In this document: in pieces, positions 52,407-64,000 of the stretch
Numbering within the stretch: position 1 is the stretch's first letter
Layout of the letters: each line of letters begins with the position of its first letter
Origin: Tetrahymena elliotti 4EA
Lineage: Eukaryota; Ciliophora; Oligohymenophorea; Hymenostomatida; Tetrahymenidae
Direction: 5' to 3'
Assembly: GCA_000231825.2 (NCBI GenBank)
Contig: JH720303.1
Span: 768,574-832,573, forward strand
Length of the DNA stretch: 64,000 bases
The notes under the pieces: generated by a model
Told to the model about the DNA's origin: nothing
Seen by the model: only the letters and a program-made list of their open reading frames with translations
Database searches by the model: none
Program-made: the position numbers and the translations under genes

Positions 52407-54329
52407 TCAACCATATAAATACAATTTATCACTAGGCTTAGGTTTTTATTTGACCAAATCCATTTTATATTGAATTATAGGAGAGATAGAGGTCATGTCA
52501 GCCAATTTAGTTTAATTATCAAGATCATTATACTTAGGGTCAAGTTAGTTCTCAAAGTAATCATCTACTAAAAAGCAATTAAGAATTTCATTAATATGTT
52601 ATGCATATTTAAGGAGAGGAGTACTTGGAGATATTGAAGATAAATCATTTAGTCCATATTTATTTTTAACTGCATCAATATATTTGATTAAACAAAGCTT
52701 AAAATATTCATAATCAACACCAGTGGAAGTTTATTCTTTTTTCAAATTTATATTACTTGAAAAATTAATATTGTATTGAATAAGCTTGTCTACTTCCTCT
52801 TTAAAAGAGTCTAAACAATTTTAAACAAAATCTATTTCTTTTTAAACTATTTATGAAAATTATTGAACTTATTAATTTTCTTATTCTTAAACACAGTATT
52901 AGCTCAGCTAAGATCTCAAATTTTCAGTCTAATTAGAAACATTTTTCATGAGCATAAAACTGAGAATTGGAGCTTACTCTTCAATATTTATCTCTAAAAT
53001 ATTATTTAAAGCCTTTACTTAATAGAGAATCTTGTTACGAATGTTAACAAAATTTTTAACCTGTTAAAATTTAGATGCTTAAATCTAATCTAAAATATCA
53101 TTTTTTTTCTTAACATTAGCATTATTTTGTAAAACTTGTTATTGTTATTGTTGTTAAATTGATTAACCAGATGACTAGATTCCTATGTTATTTCCAGATG
53201 TAAAGGGTTTGTTACCATAGTTTTATAGATTTTGATTAGCGATTAATGGACTATTTACTGTTTATTGTTATTGAAGCTAAGTCTGTTATGTCTAAATATT
53301 CAGCTTTTATTTTAAATTTAATAAATAATTAATATAATCTTTTTTATAGTGAAAATTAAAATTGAATTTTTTCTAAAATAAAAATTGGTTTTGGTCTATG
53401 ATTTATATTATTTTTTATTCAAGACAGAAATAATCATGGATCATAAATATTGATTTTTTTATGTTGGGTTTATATAATAGCTTAATTTTTTTAATGAATT
53501 TGATATTTACTGAAGGTTGATTTAGAATTGGTGATTTTTCAAATAAAGGATAGGTAAGTAAAGTATTCCATTCAATACGCTTAGCAGGATCGACCGTTAA
53601 CATTTTGTAAAGCAATTCTTCAACTTTTGGGGAAATAGGGTTGATACTCTTAGGAATTTGAAGCAATTTTGTGTCAATTTATCCAATCAAACGAGCAATA
53701 GTTTTATCTTCATAAGGGCAGAATCCGAAGAGCATTTCAAATAATACTACACCCATTGACCATATATCTGCTTTAATATTATAGTTGTTTCCTTTTAAAA
53801 TTTCAGGTGCCATATAAATAGGAGAACCAACCATAGTTTATGTTAGATCCTATGGAGATAGTAAGGTTTTACAAAAACCAAAATCAGCAACTTTAATTAT
53901 TCCATCATGGAGAAGAATATTTGAAGGCTTTAAGTCTCTATGTAAAATATTTTCTTTAAAGAGTGACTTCAAAGCATTTAATATTTGTTGAAATATAACA
54001 AGGGCTTCTTTTTCATTCAAAAACTTTTTCTTTTTGATAATGTCTTCTAAGGTACCGCCATTGCAAAATTCATAAACTAGGTATACATTGTTAGAAGTAC
54101 GAAGCATTTCTATAAAGGTAATGACATTAGGGTTATTTAACTTAGTCAGAGTTTGAATTTCATTATTTGTAAACTCATGGAGCTTTGGTACACTTTTGAA
54201 TTTCTCTAATTTAATGACCTTCACTGCAAAGACTTATCCTGTTTTTTAATGCGTAGATTTGAAAACTTTTCCATACTATCCACTTCCTATTACTTCCTTT
54301 AAGACATAATTTTCAATAACTTTACTCAT
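52407..54329 (-). CDS. ULK/ATG1-like serine/threonine kinase
   Basis: Intronless, ATG at 54329, TGA at 52409-52407, 640 residues. The kinase domain covers about residues 8-265: glycine loop IGSGQYGKVF, catalytic Lys in VFAVKV, catalytic loop HRDLKPSNILL (HRD at 53942-53934), DFGFCKTL, activation-segment end VGSPIYMAPEIL, and ADIWSMGVVLFEMLFGFCPY. GSPxYMAPE and FPF/Y-like CPY features resemble ULK/ATG1 and related fused-type kinases. A Gln-rich linker (about residues 300-400) is followed by a helical C-terminal region of about 230 residues. ULK kinases start autophagy or act in ciliary and Hedgehog-like pathways; ciliates have many ULK-like copies, so the role is open. All catalytic residues are present. 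Confidence 0.92.
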
Positions 54330-56085
54330 AAATGAAATTGAGCTATTTTTGACTAATTAGGGTGTATTAATAAAAACTCTTTTTGTGTATTGTTAATTTT
54401 TTCTTGTTGAAAGAAATTATTAATTAATTAATTATCATATGAAAACACTAATTAATTCGTTTACTTAAAACAAGAAATCAAATTATAGTTAATAATCTTA
54501 AATAGCTTTTAGTATTCATTCATATATCTAATACAATTTATTTCATCAGTAGATACTACTTTAATATATTTCTTAAAAAACTTTCTTTTGTTATTCTATT
54601 TTTACCTAAATACTATCTAAAATATGCAAATTGATTTTGTTATTTTGAAAAATTATCATTTATTTTTAAACTGTGATTAAAATTTCCAATACACTAACTA
54701 ATCATGAAATATATTTAACAGTTTAAAATTTTAAAATATTAAGTCATGGATGTTCCAATTCATCAATCAAGCTTTTTATATTTTACTTTTTTGTTGTTAA
54801 GGGTTGATCTTTATTTATAGTTTTGTATTGATTACGTTAAAAAAGGTAGAAAAAAATTAAACCATTAAAAAAATTATATTTTTTACTGATTTTTGTTTTG
54901 ATGATGAATAAGATTTCTAACTGAAAAAAACATTTAAATAAATGAAATTTACCTTTGATTAATAAAATTCGATAGATTTAGTTCTTATTCTTAACTAAAA
55001 GATTAAAAATTTAGCTCAAAGGTTAAAATCTAAATTATGGATTTTTTTTTGATGATATTTTTAACACAAATCTATAAATAGTTATTATATGCCAAACAAT
55101 TGTTTAATTTTGATTAAAGAAATGTCTATTTTACATCAACGATATATTTATTTAGCATTTTAATACAAAAATCTATTAAATATTAATCTAGTTTAACAAA
55201 CATATTTTATGTTAATCAAATAGATTTATTTATTATTTTTTTAATTTTGACAATATTAATAAAATTAAAATATCTTGAATAGTATTTATTTAATTTTTTG
55301 GATAAATATATGGGCATAAAATAACCATAAAATAAAAAATATAAAGACAGCATGATCGCTTTAAAAAATATAATCTCCTCTTAAAGAGGAAGATTGATGG
55401 ATAGTAAATATCTTATTAATATATATATAGTAAAATTTATTCTTATAAATTGTAGTCTTGGATTGTAAAATAAAATTTGGTTGATTTTCTTTCTAAATAT
55501 AAGAAAAATTAATTTTAATGAGATTGAATCTTGAATTGAGTGAGATACATAATATATGAAAAATAAATCAAGAAATATATAATCCATCAATCTAAATTGA
55601 AAGATAAATTTTGTAATAGAAGTAATTAATATTAATAATAGTAGTAACAAGAAAACTGCAAATAATTATTTTCTACAAAATTAAAGATAATTACTAACAG
55701 AATTTTATCTCTAGGCCAAGGTTTAGTATGTTGAAATGTATTTAAAACTCAAATATTTTCTATCTTTTTCCAAATTTTAGCTTTTGCTTTAAGTCTTTTT
55801 CATTTTTTTAACATTTTTGTGTTTTAAAATAAACTTTTAGAAGATAAAAAATATACTAAGAGCATGATAGCAGTCAAGCATCAGTAACCTTTTTTTAGCT
55901 TAAAAATATAAATAAAAATATTTCCATGTATTCATCAAGATGGTTATTTATATTAACTTTCTTTATTCAATAGGAATAGAGTATAATAGGAGGAAAATTA
56001 AGTAGATGGAGATCACAATTTAAAAAATAATTTAGTGAAATCTTAAATCATTTAGAGAACATAAATAGAAGAAAATAATTATAAG
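54330..56085. other. Divergent intergenic region
   Basis: Lies between the minus-strand kinase and the plus-strand disordered-protein gene, so both promoters should be here. The 89-codon minus-strand hydrophobic frame at 55381-55650 is Leu/Ile/Phe-rich from AT composition alone, and I do not call it. Confidence 0.55.
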
Positions 56086-59000
56086 ATGCAAACTTCTTAG
56101 AAACAAGATAATTTTGTTAGACTTAGTAAGTTAAATGAAGATGAAGCAGCTGTATTATTTGAGAATAGGTAAAATAAAATATAAATACATACTTTAAGTT
56201 AAGAATCATACAAAAAAATGACAATTAAACATTAAACAAAATTGATACTTTTTAAATTACAAGCAAATAATATGCTTGAAAGATAATTATGATTATTTCA
56301 ACAAAAATAATTTACTATTTACAAATTTAATCATGATCAAATACTCAGCATTTTTGTTATTTAAATTGACATATTTATTTTATTTTTAAAAAGAAAGAAA
56401 GAGCTATTTGATAACTTAATGACACAGATAAAAAGAAATAGCTCAAATAGCGCATAAAGAAAGAAATCATAAAATTAAAATTCTTTAAATTCAAGTATTT
56501 AAAAAGATAGGAGCTCTTCAGTAGGTAAAAATCGCACTAACACAACTCAAAACTAGCATTAGCAATAACAATAGTAATGCATAAAAGCTTTAACCAGAGC
56601 TTCGTCATTTATTGATAGCAATTAATAGTAATAAGAGTAAGTAATATACATAAATCCTGGATACACTTAAGCAAATAAGTAGAAATAAGAAAATAGTTTG
56701 GAGAGAGTTAATTCTCCAAATATTTCTTCAACAGAAAAAAAATTTATTATTTATAACGAAAGAAACATCCAAAAAATTCCTATAAATATTCCTTAATAGA
56801 AAAAAAATTCAATAAATTCTGATCGAGAAAATGGGAACAAGTCAAATAGATCTAAGGGAGATTTATGCTAAAATATACCCTATAATAAAGATTCTAAATT
56901 AAAAACAAATTTTGCTTTGCTTAATTAATACAACAAGTAAATTTAAAAATAAAAGTAATAATAAAGTGAATTCAACATGAATAATAAATAAGAGAGAAAG
57001 ATGAGTGCTAGCTCTATAAATTAGAATAATTTTAGTGCTGCTCTTTTATAAAAAAATAATTTCATGTAAACTTCAAAGGAAGATAGTAAAAGAGAGTCTG
57101 TTGCTTCAGAAAGAATAGGAGTTTCTAATAGTTCTCATAGTATTACTCCCTCAAATAAAAGCAAAACACCATCAAAAATTACATCTTCATAAAATTAGTT
57201 AAAAAAATAGTTTGATTGTGATTCAGAATTCGGATAACTTTTATAAAATGGAAATAAAAAAAACCTTATTAGCAATAATAAAATGATGTAATCATAACCA
57301 TCAAAAACTACAAATACTTAATAACCTAATAATATGAGTAGCAATAGTAGTAATCTTTCATAAAATTTAATTAGATCAAACAGTGCATGCTAGCATGAAA
57401 TTTAGCCTACAAAACCATATACTATAAATCTAATGTAATTATCAAAAGTTTAATCTTAGTAATCTTCACCAAAAAGAGGCTATCTAAAAACTTAAAGGCC
57501 AAGTGAAATAACAAACGAAATATAAAACTAAAACGAACAAGTTCTATTTTTTTCATAAAATTCTAACGCATCCATAATGAACAACAATAATATTATTTAA
57601 AATTAAAATTCAGGTTCCAATAATGAAATTAATAGTTAAAATAGTCTTAAAAAGTCATAATAAATACTTAAATAGAATTTCATGAACAATAAATCTTTAA
57701 ATTTTAAATCTAACTCAGATAGATCTCAACCTAATATGCTTTCTTATGCTAAAATATATAATAGTCTTGTTTAATAAAATAAAGGCAATCAAGAAATTAA
57801 TTCTACAGATGTTTCTCCTATTGAAAAAAAAGAAATGAAAAAATTTGATCAAAACTTTTACTCTGCAAATCAAGACTATCAAAAAAATTTTTAAATCTTA
57901 AAAAAACAAGAGTCTGATTCTAGTACACAGGCTTTTGACTCAGATTAAGATAAATAAGCAGCAATGAAATTCTAATAAGCAAAAGAAACAAATTTGTAAG
58001 CTTCATAAGACTTGATAACTTCAAAACAAAAAAATTTATCTTATGTGAAGCTACAGAGTAAGTAAATAATACAAAAGTAATTGGAGAAATAAAAATAGGT
58101 TTAGCAAGAAATAAGCCTTCAAAAATAATAATTAATATAAAATTTATAAGACATCAATGAATAAATTGGGCACTTAGAAAAAACAGAGTTAAAAGAGAGA
58201 AAATCTTCATTTCATTTAGACACTTCGCCATTTTCTAAGTTAAGTACTCAAGATTAAAGCATTAGAGATATGCAACTTATATAAAACTCAAAATAAAATT
58301 AAAATAGCTATTCTTCTTTACATCAATCTATAAAATAATAATTAGGAGGTAGTTAAACCATTAAATCTCGTTCTAAAGAGAAATTCTAGTCAAATAACCT
58401 TTAAAATAGCAATTATAATTTGTCAAAGCCTTTTTAATCTTAAGCAACAACTCCAAAATCTAAAAAGAAAATTCAATTTAGGTAAATTGATTATCTTCTG
58501 TTTTATTTTTTAAATTAATTTTTATTCATTAGCAATAATGTTTCCATAACAGCTGTCAACACAGGAGAAAAAACACCTCTTAAATCTATTCTTGTGAATG
58601 GCAAAAATAGCAGTCATTCAATAGAAAGAGTAATGAAAACATATTCTTTACCTTTGAATTAATTCCAATCTGTTCCTTTTCATTTTTTTGCAAACAATTG
58701 CAAAATATCTTAAGTTACTAATTTTAAATCTTATTTTGCAATAAAAAAAGCAAGCAGCAAATGCAGATCAAAATCAAGAAAAGTTCTCTGATTAAATTAG
58801 ATAAAAAGATTTAACTCTAAGTACAAATTTACAAAGTTAGGTAAATTTATCATAATATAAGATACCAAATGATTAAGATGATACAGAGAAAAAATAGTAA
58901 AATATTTTAAATAGTGAACATTTAGTGAATATTTTTACAAAAAGCTATAAATCTTAAAATGATAACTCAAATAAAAGTTTGAGTAGGATCAACTCTGCTC

Positions 59001-59398
59001 AGATAATAGACTTTAGGCCAAAAGTATAAGCATTTAAAAGTAAATCTCAGCTTCAACAGGTTTTAGTGAGAAAAATCAGTGAAAATGAAAACCTTTATTC
59101 AGATATAAAAAATAAAGTTTTAACTTCAAATGATTTAAAAACTCTTCGTAGTGAAATAACATCTCCTTAATAAGCTATTTTTATAGGATCTCAGACATAA
59201 AAAAGCTAAAGAGACTTAAGTTAGAATAAAAACAAAAAAATTAACAGAAGATCCTCTCAAGATTGCTTATTTTACTCTTAAATTAATAACAATAGTAGCA
59301 ACAACTCCTCCTAGCTTGGTGAATTTTTAAAAAATTAATAGAATTCAGCCTTAATTTACTAGAAAGATAGATAAAATTAATAAAAATTTATTTCTTGA
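56086..59398 (+). CDS. Disordered Q/N/S-rich protein
   Basis: ATG 56086 (MQTSQKQDNFVRLSKLNEDE), TGA 59396-59398. Introns: from about 56169 to 56392 (phase 2, joining LFENR to KKELFDNLM), about 58482-58533 (joining IQF to SNNVSITAV) and one near 58715-58760 before QAANADQNQEKFSDQ. The acceptor positions are clear, the last donor is not. Composition is dominated by Gln, Asn, Ser and Lys, with many SP/TP and RxxS-like sites, and one helical Gln/Lys stretch (about 58050-58150). A VNTGEKTPLKSILVNG segment looks conserved. About 970 residues. No domain recognised; possibly a phosphorylated scaffold. Confidence 0.75.
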
Positions 59399-60670
59399 CC
59401 AAATATGTTCATTTGAACGATAATTTGTAATACTTGCGTTAATCATGGTCAATCTAGAAAAATTAAACAAACATAAAAAAAATTTATTTGTTTGAGTATA
59501 GTAAAGATAGCTAATATCAGAGAATGTACTTTAGCTACTCTTAATATTATCCTTAAAAACCCCTAAAAAAATTTTCTATAATAAATAAAATAATATAATT
59601 AATCCAATTCCTATTTTAATCAAATATTCTCAAATAATTAGTAAAAAAATAAAACTAAACACCTATGTAAATAAATACTTTTATAAAATATGTTTCCTAA
59701 TAAATACTTTTATAAAATTTACTTTATCAAAATCTTATCTTAAAGAATGCAATAAGAAAAATTAAATTAAAATTTTTTATCTAATCAGATTTCATCCATC
59801 ATCTCTTTTTTCTTTAATTAGGCAGGCTAATATTCATATTAATTAGCTGATAAATAATTCTGATCATATTAGGGTATTATTTTCCCAATAGAAAAAAGAT
59901 CAGCCGTTCCCTAATTAAATTGATGATAAACACTATACTGATAATAATTAATTAATTAATCTTTCTTTGTTAAAATAAATAAAAATAAATAGAAAATGTT
60001 TAAAAAAACTAAGTGTAAAATTTTTGAATTTTTTGTAAATAATAACATTTTTAAATAACTTTTTGTTACCTTAACTTTTTTATTTTAAAGTAACCCATAT
60101 CTAATAATTTGATTGATCTATTAATTTAATTATTTTTAGCTAAATTTAGATTAATAAGCCAGTTTACTTCATTTACTGCATAAACTAAAAATTTCGATGA
60201 AAATTATGGTTTTTAGTTTTGATGAAGTAATTTCATTTAGCTTATCAAAAATTTTAAAATTAATACGAGAAAGAAAAATCACAGAGGAAAAAACGTTTAG
60301 CTAAGTAAGTACCAAGTTAGTAAGTCAGAAAGCTTATTCATTTAAACATGAAAATTACAACAAGATTTAAAATCAATTCTTAGAGGGTATTTCTAATCAA
60401 TCAATTTAATATTAACAAAAAGAATATTTAAATTTTTTTTTACATATCTATGGATTCAAAGATTAAGTAATTTACATAACATTAAATTGAAGAAAAAAAT
60501 TTCCTGATAAAAGGTAAAAGATTATTTAGGTAATAGATTTAAATAAGTCTTCAAAATAACAAAAAAAAAGAAAGATTAATAATAAACATAATATTATCTG
60601 AAATCTTTTGAATCTATTATTAAAATCAGCAAATAAACAAATGAAAAATAGATAAATATAGAAATAAAAT
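59399..60670. other. Intergenic AT-rich region
   Basis: Spacer upstream of the ABC transporter. A short direct repeat (aataaatacttttataaaat) occurs at about 59670 and 59699. Nothing else recognised. Confidence 0.55.
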
Positions 60671-63600
60671 ATGTCGGAAAATAGTTTATAACCAAGAGAA
60701 GAGAATAAAGAGATAGAAGAAAGTAAACGGGATATCTCTTAGCCTTTACTGGATAATTAGGAAGCATATAGGTCTTTTTCTAATTAAAGCAGTGTTTTAG
60801 AAAGTGAAGTTAATTTAAATAAATCTAATTTAATGGGTGAATTCCCAGGTATTTGGTCCCACACTAAGATTTTATTATGGAAGAATTTTTTAATTTAAAA
60901 GAGAAGTTTGAAAAGTCTTCTTTTCATCTTGTTTGGTCCTTTGCTTATCTGCTTAATTATTATAGGTTTTTAATACCTTGCTGATGATTAGACTTAGCGC
61001 TCTGAAAAAAATCCTCCATTACATCCTATGGTTCCTATTATTCCTTGCGCAGAATATTCAGATGATCCCAAAAACTGCTTTACTTTTGGCTATGGAGTTA
61101 TAGGTAATCAGGATGCTTCACCTTGGATAGATTATGCTATAAATTTTATTGCACTAGTGAATAAAATGAATCGCTTTAAGGAGTTTAAAAATGTTTTATC
61201 AGCTAAGGATGGTTCTGAATATAATAGCAAATATACAAAATTTTTTAATAATACAAGTAACTAGGGTCTTTTTGATTATGGTATTATTTTTTGTTCTGAT
61301 AGTTATATGGAAATACCAAGAAGAGGAGTCAAAAACGATATGATTAAAGTTGATTGCAGAAAGGCTAATTTTTAAATGGATGGAGAAGTCACTTATGATG
61401 GGGGAAAACAAATTGAAACAATCTAAAAGAGCTACTTTTACAATTTAGTTTATAATAATACTTGGGAAGTATATGAGTAGTAAAGTGATAGTGTAAGTAG
61501 TTTTTCTTTACCTAGGGATAGCTGGCTTTTAACATTAAAAGTTTTGTTAGATAGCGCAATAATAAACTATGAATAAGGAATTAAATTAGAAGATTTCTAA
61601 ATAAATGACTAAGATTAGTCTTAATTAAAATCTGATAACATTCCAAATAAAATTGATTAAAACTTGTAGAAATTAATCAGATTTAATATAACTCATTAAA
61701 GCTATGCATTCCCTGCATCAAGATTTTATAATGGTTTCAACATTATTAATTAAATGGGAGCATTTTATTATTTCCTTATGCCCATGTATTTGTTTGTATA
61801 AATACAAGGAGATATTGTTATGGAAAAGTAAAGACGTCTTCGTGCAGGTTTAAACATTTAAGGAGTCAGCCACACTGCTTTTTATTTAAGTTGGTTTTTA
61901 ACTAGTATTATTTACTCTGTGCTTATTTCCATTTTATAAATTGTTACGTCATTGGCATTTTAATTTGAGCTCTTCCTTGATACACCCTTTTTCCTATTAT
62001 TTTTCTTATTCTTCTTCTTTACACTCTCAATGCAAGTTTTTGGTTATTTTATTGCAACAATTATGCCTAACACAAATAAAAGCTATTCATTTAGTTACGG
62101 TTTTGTCCTCTTTGCAGTTGTAATAGAGCTTTTCTTAAGTAAACCTGATGCAATTATTCCTTACTTATATAATGTGGATAGGCCTGCTTGGATTATGATT
62201 TTTGTTTTTATTTTGAATATGTATTCTCCTTTCTAATATACTCTCATATTTGTAGCGATTTCCTAAAAAGCAGGTATACATTTCGATTCAACTACTACAA
62301 ATTGGGTACGTGGGTCTGGATACGACTGGTCACTAGTACCAAATGCAATTATAGGCTAAGAAAGAGGTATAAACTATGAAGCTCCTTGCCCCCTATAAAG
62401 TTTTCTTCTTCTCTTACTTATGACTGTAGTATACGGAGTTTTTACTTGGTACTTTGATAATGTTATTTCTAATAATAGAGGTAGCAGTCATCCTTGGTAC
62501 TTCTTATTTACACCAAGCTATTGGAGAAGTGTCTTTAATATCAGCTAAAAAAAGAGATAAAGATAATCTTATCTTTTAGAATAAAATGAAAAACTTGAAA
62601 AAAGTAGTCAGAGACCCTAGTCGTATCTAAATGAGTAAAGCAGATTATCAAATAACCAAAGATACAACACTGTTTTGGTAAAAATTTACTTTATATTGTT
62701 TGAATAAAAAGTATTTTACGCACTGAGAGTGATCAAAAACAAAGAACATTTAAATACTTTGTTATTTCTTATTAAAGATTCATTTATAAGTTATTAATAA
62801 TTTATATTAAATTAAATAGGAGGAAGAAGAGAGAGTAAAAAATAGATTCTTAAAAGATCAAAGTTGTGATGGCTTAAGAATTTTTAACTTGAAAAAGAAT
62901 TTTGTTGAAAAAAGATCTATTTTTAAAAAACCTAACATGGTTAGAGCAGTAAGAGGCGTAAGCTTAGAGATAAGCAATAATGAGATTTTAGGTTTACTTG
63001 GACATAACGGAGCCGGAAAAACAACTCTTTTAAATATGCTATGTGGACTCTTAAATCCAACTAGTGGATGTGTTGTTATAAGTAACTTTAGTCTAGCAGA
63101 AGAAATTGATAAAATTAGGTAAATAAATAAACCATTTTTAAATTTACTTAAATATTTTATTTAAAAATAGATAAATTATTGGTATTTGTCCTTAATTTGA
63201 TATACTCTGGGATGACTTAACAGGCTTGGAGCATCTAGCTTTATTTGCTAAAATTAAAGGAATGAACCCTAAATACATTACTAAAATTGGCGAAGAAATG
63301 CTAAAAATGGTTTAATTAGAACATGTTGCAAATGCTTACAGTAGAACTTATTCTGGAGGTATGAAGCGCAGACTGTCTTTGGCTATATCTGCTTAAGGGA
63401 GTCCAAAAATAATTTTATTAGATGAACCAACAACTGGAATGGATCCTAAGAGCAAGAAAGAAGTTTGGAATTTAATTTAAACTATTCGCAAAAATAAATC
63501 AATTATTCTTACAACACATTCTATGGAAGAAGCAGATGTTTTGAGTGATCGTATAGCTGTCATGGTTTCAGGATAAATTAAGGCTATTGGATCAAGTCTT

Positions 63601-64000
63601 AAATTGAAAGACCTTTATGGAGGAGGATATAGAATGCACTTGATAGTAAAAGATCCTCTTGCTAACAATGAAGAAGTTGAAAGATTCTTAAGTTAAAACT
63701 TCCCTACTATAAAGCTCTTAAAAGAATCTAGTGGAAGCATGATTTTTGTTATCCCAGACAAAACAGTTGTAAAAAGAATATTTGAAATGTTTGAATAGTA
63801 TGAATCCCCTCTCAAAAGTAAAATAAATTAAGAAGATGTTGTAGATAGCAGCACCTTCTTTAAGTCTAATTTAATGATAGATAAATCTAGAGTTTAGGAT
63901 CTTGATTTCTAAATGGAATAATCTAATTAGAGATAATCTATTGGTTTTTTTGAGATGATAGAGGATTGGGGTATTTCCCATCCTACAATTGAAGATGTGT
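60671..64000 (+). CDS. ABCA-type half transporter (3' partial)
   Basis: ATG 60671; open to the window edge. An acidic leader (MSENSLQPREENKEIEESKR) precedes TM1 (LLFILFGPLLICLIIIGF), a long extracytoplasmic loop with Cys residues and several N-glycosylation sequons (about 60980-61690), and a cluster of five to six membrane segments. The nucleotide-binding domain follows across two introns (about 62681-62819 and 63120-63170): Walker A GHNGAGKTT at 63000-63026, Q-loop CPQFDILWDDLTGLEHL, signature YSGGMKRRLSLAIS, Walker B IILLDEPTTGMD and H-loop THSMEEADVLSDR. The final GISHPTIEDV matches the end of ABCA NBDs (usually GISxTTLEEVFL), so only a few residues may be missing if it is a half transporter. 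The family moves lipids across membranes. All catalytic motifs are intact. Confidence 0.94.

Noticed and set aside
55381..55650. 89-codon hydrophobic minus-strand open frame
   Set aside because: Composition is what AT-rich DNA gives by chance in that frame. It has no motif and no coding-like codon pattern.
1..64000. Tetrahymena chromosome breakage sequence or telomere repeats
   Set aside because: I looked for the 15-base breakage motif and for CCCCAA/TTGGGG runs and saw neither, so there is no sign of a chromosome end here.
1..64000. tRNA, 5S rRNA or CRISPR arrays
   Set aside because: No B-box-like GGTTCGAAT or cloverleaf with paired arms, and no regularly spaced repeats, were visible. A tRNAscan-SE run would settle the tRNA question.

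Overview
This window is AT-rich nuclear DNA from a ciliate, most likely the macronuclear genome of a Tetrahymena-like oligohymenophorean. Conserved reading frames (MATE transporter, DHHC transferases, USP, importin alpha, PLD, ULK-like kinase, ABC transporter) run through many in-frame TAA and TAG codons and end only at TGA, which fits TAA and TAG coding for glutamine with TGA as the only stop. Genes are cut by short, very AT-rich GT-AG introns of about 30 to 300 bases. The ORFs found with the standard code are therefore mostly fragments. Coordinates below come from manual translation with the ciliate code and manual splicing.

Layout. 1-4397 (-): HAT-repeat protein with a long N/Q/S-rich leader, C-terminus outside the window. 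6094-10096 (-): long coiled-coil protein with a Cys-rich motif. 11050-14616 (+): USP20/33-like protein (zf-UBP, USP, two DUSP domains) whose catalytic Cys and His positions are both substituted. 15355-16860 (+): MATE transporter. 17762-18793 (+): DHHC palmitoyltransferase. 19197-21177 (+): importin-alpha-like protein. 21581-23358 (+): unknown protein with an APH-like motif pair. 24330-25548 (+): intron-rich unknown gene. 26834-32441 (+): TBC Rab-GAP with a very long Q/N/S-rich tail. 33408-37961 (+): phospholipase D with two HKD motifs. 39218-about 40070 (-): small coiled-coil protein. 40722-43188 (+): second DHHC transferase with a long spacer.

The rest. 43414-43640 (-): small uncertain gene. 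44107-47087 (-): coiled-coil protein. 47554-47653: 100-N assembly gap. 47908-48903 and 50010-51014 (-): two paralogous multi-pass membrane proteins in tandem. 52407-54329 (-): intronless ULK/ATG1-like kinase. 56086-59398 (+): disordered Q/N/S-rich protein. 60671-64000 (+): ABCA-type half transporter running off the right edge. Spaces between genes are extremely AT-rich and hold no RNA genes that I could recognise.

There is no operon-like organisation. Several genes share a membrane-traffic and lipid theme (two S-acyltransferases, a TBC Rab-GAP, PLD, MATE and ABCA transporters, an ULK-like kinase), but the neighbourhood alone does not show that they work together. The most distinctive items are the apparently dead deubiquitinase, the tandem membrane paralogs, and the huge low-complexity extensions that depend on glutamine-coding TAA and TAG.
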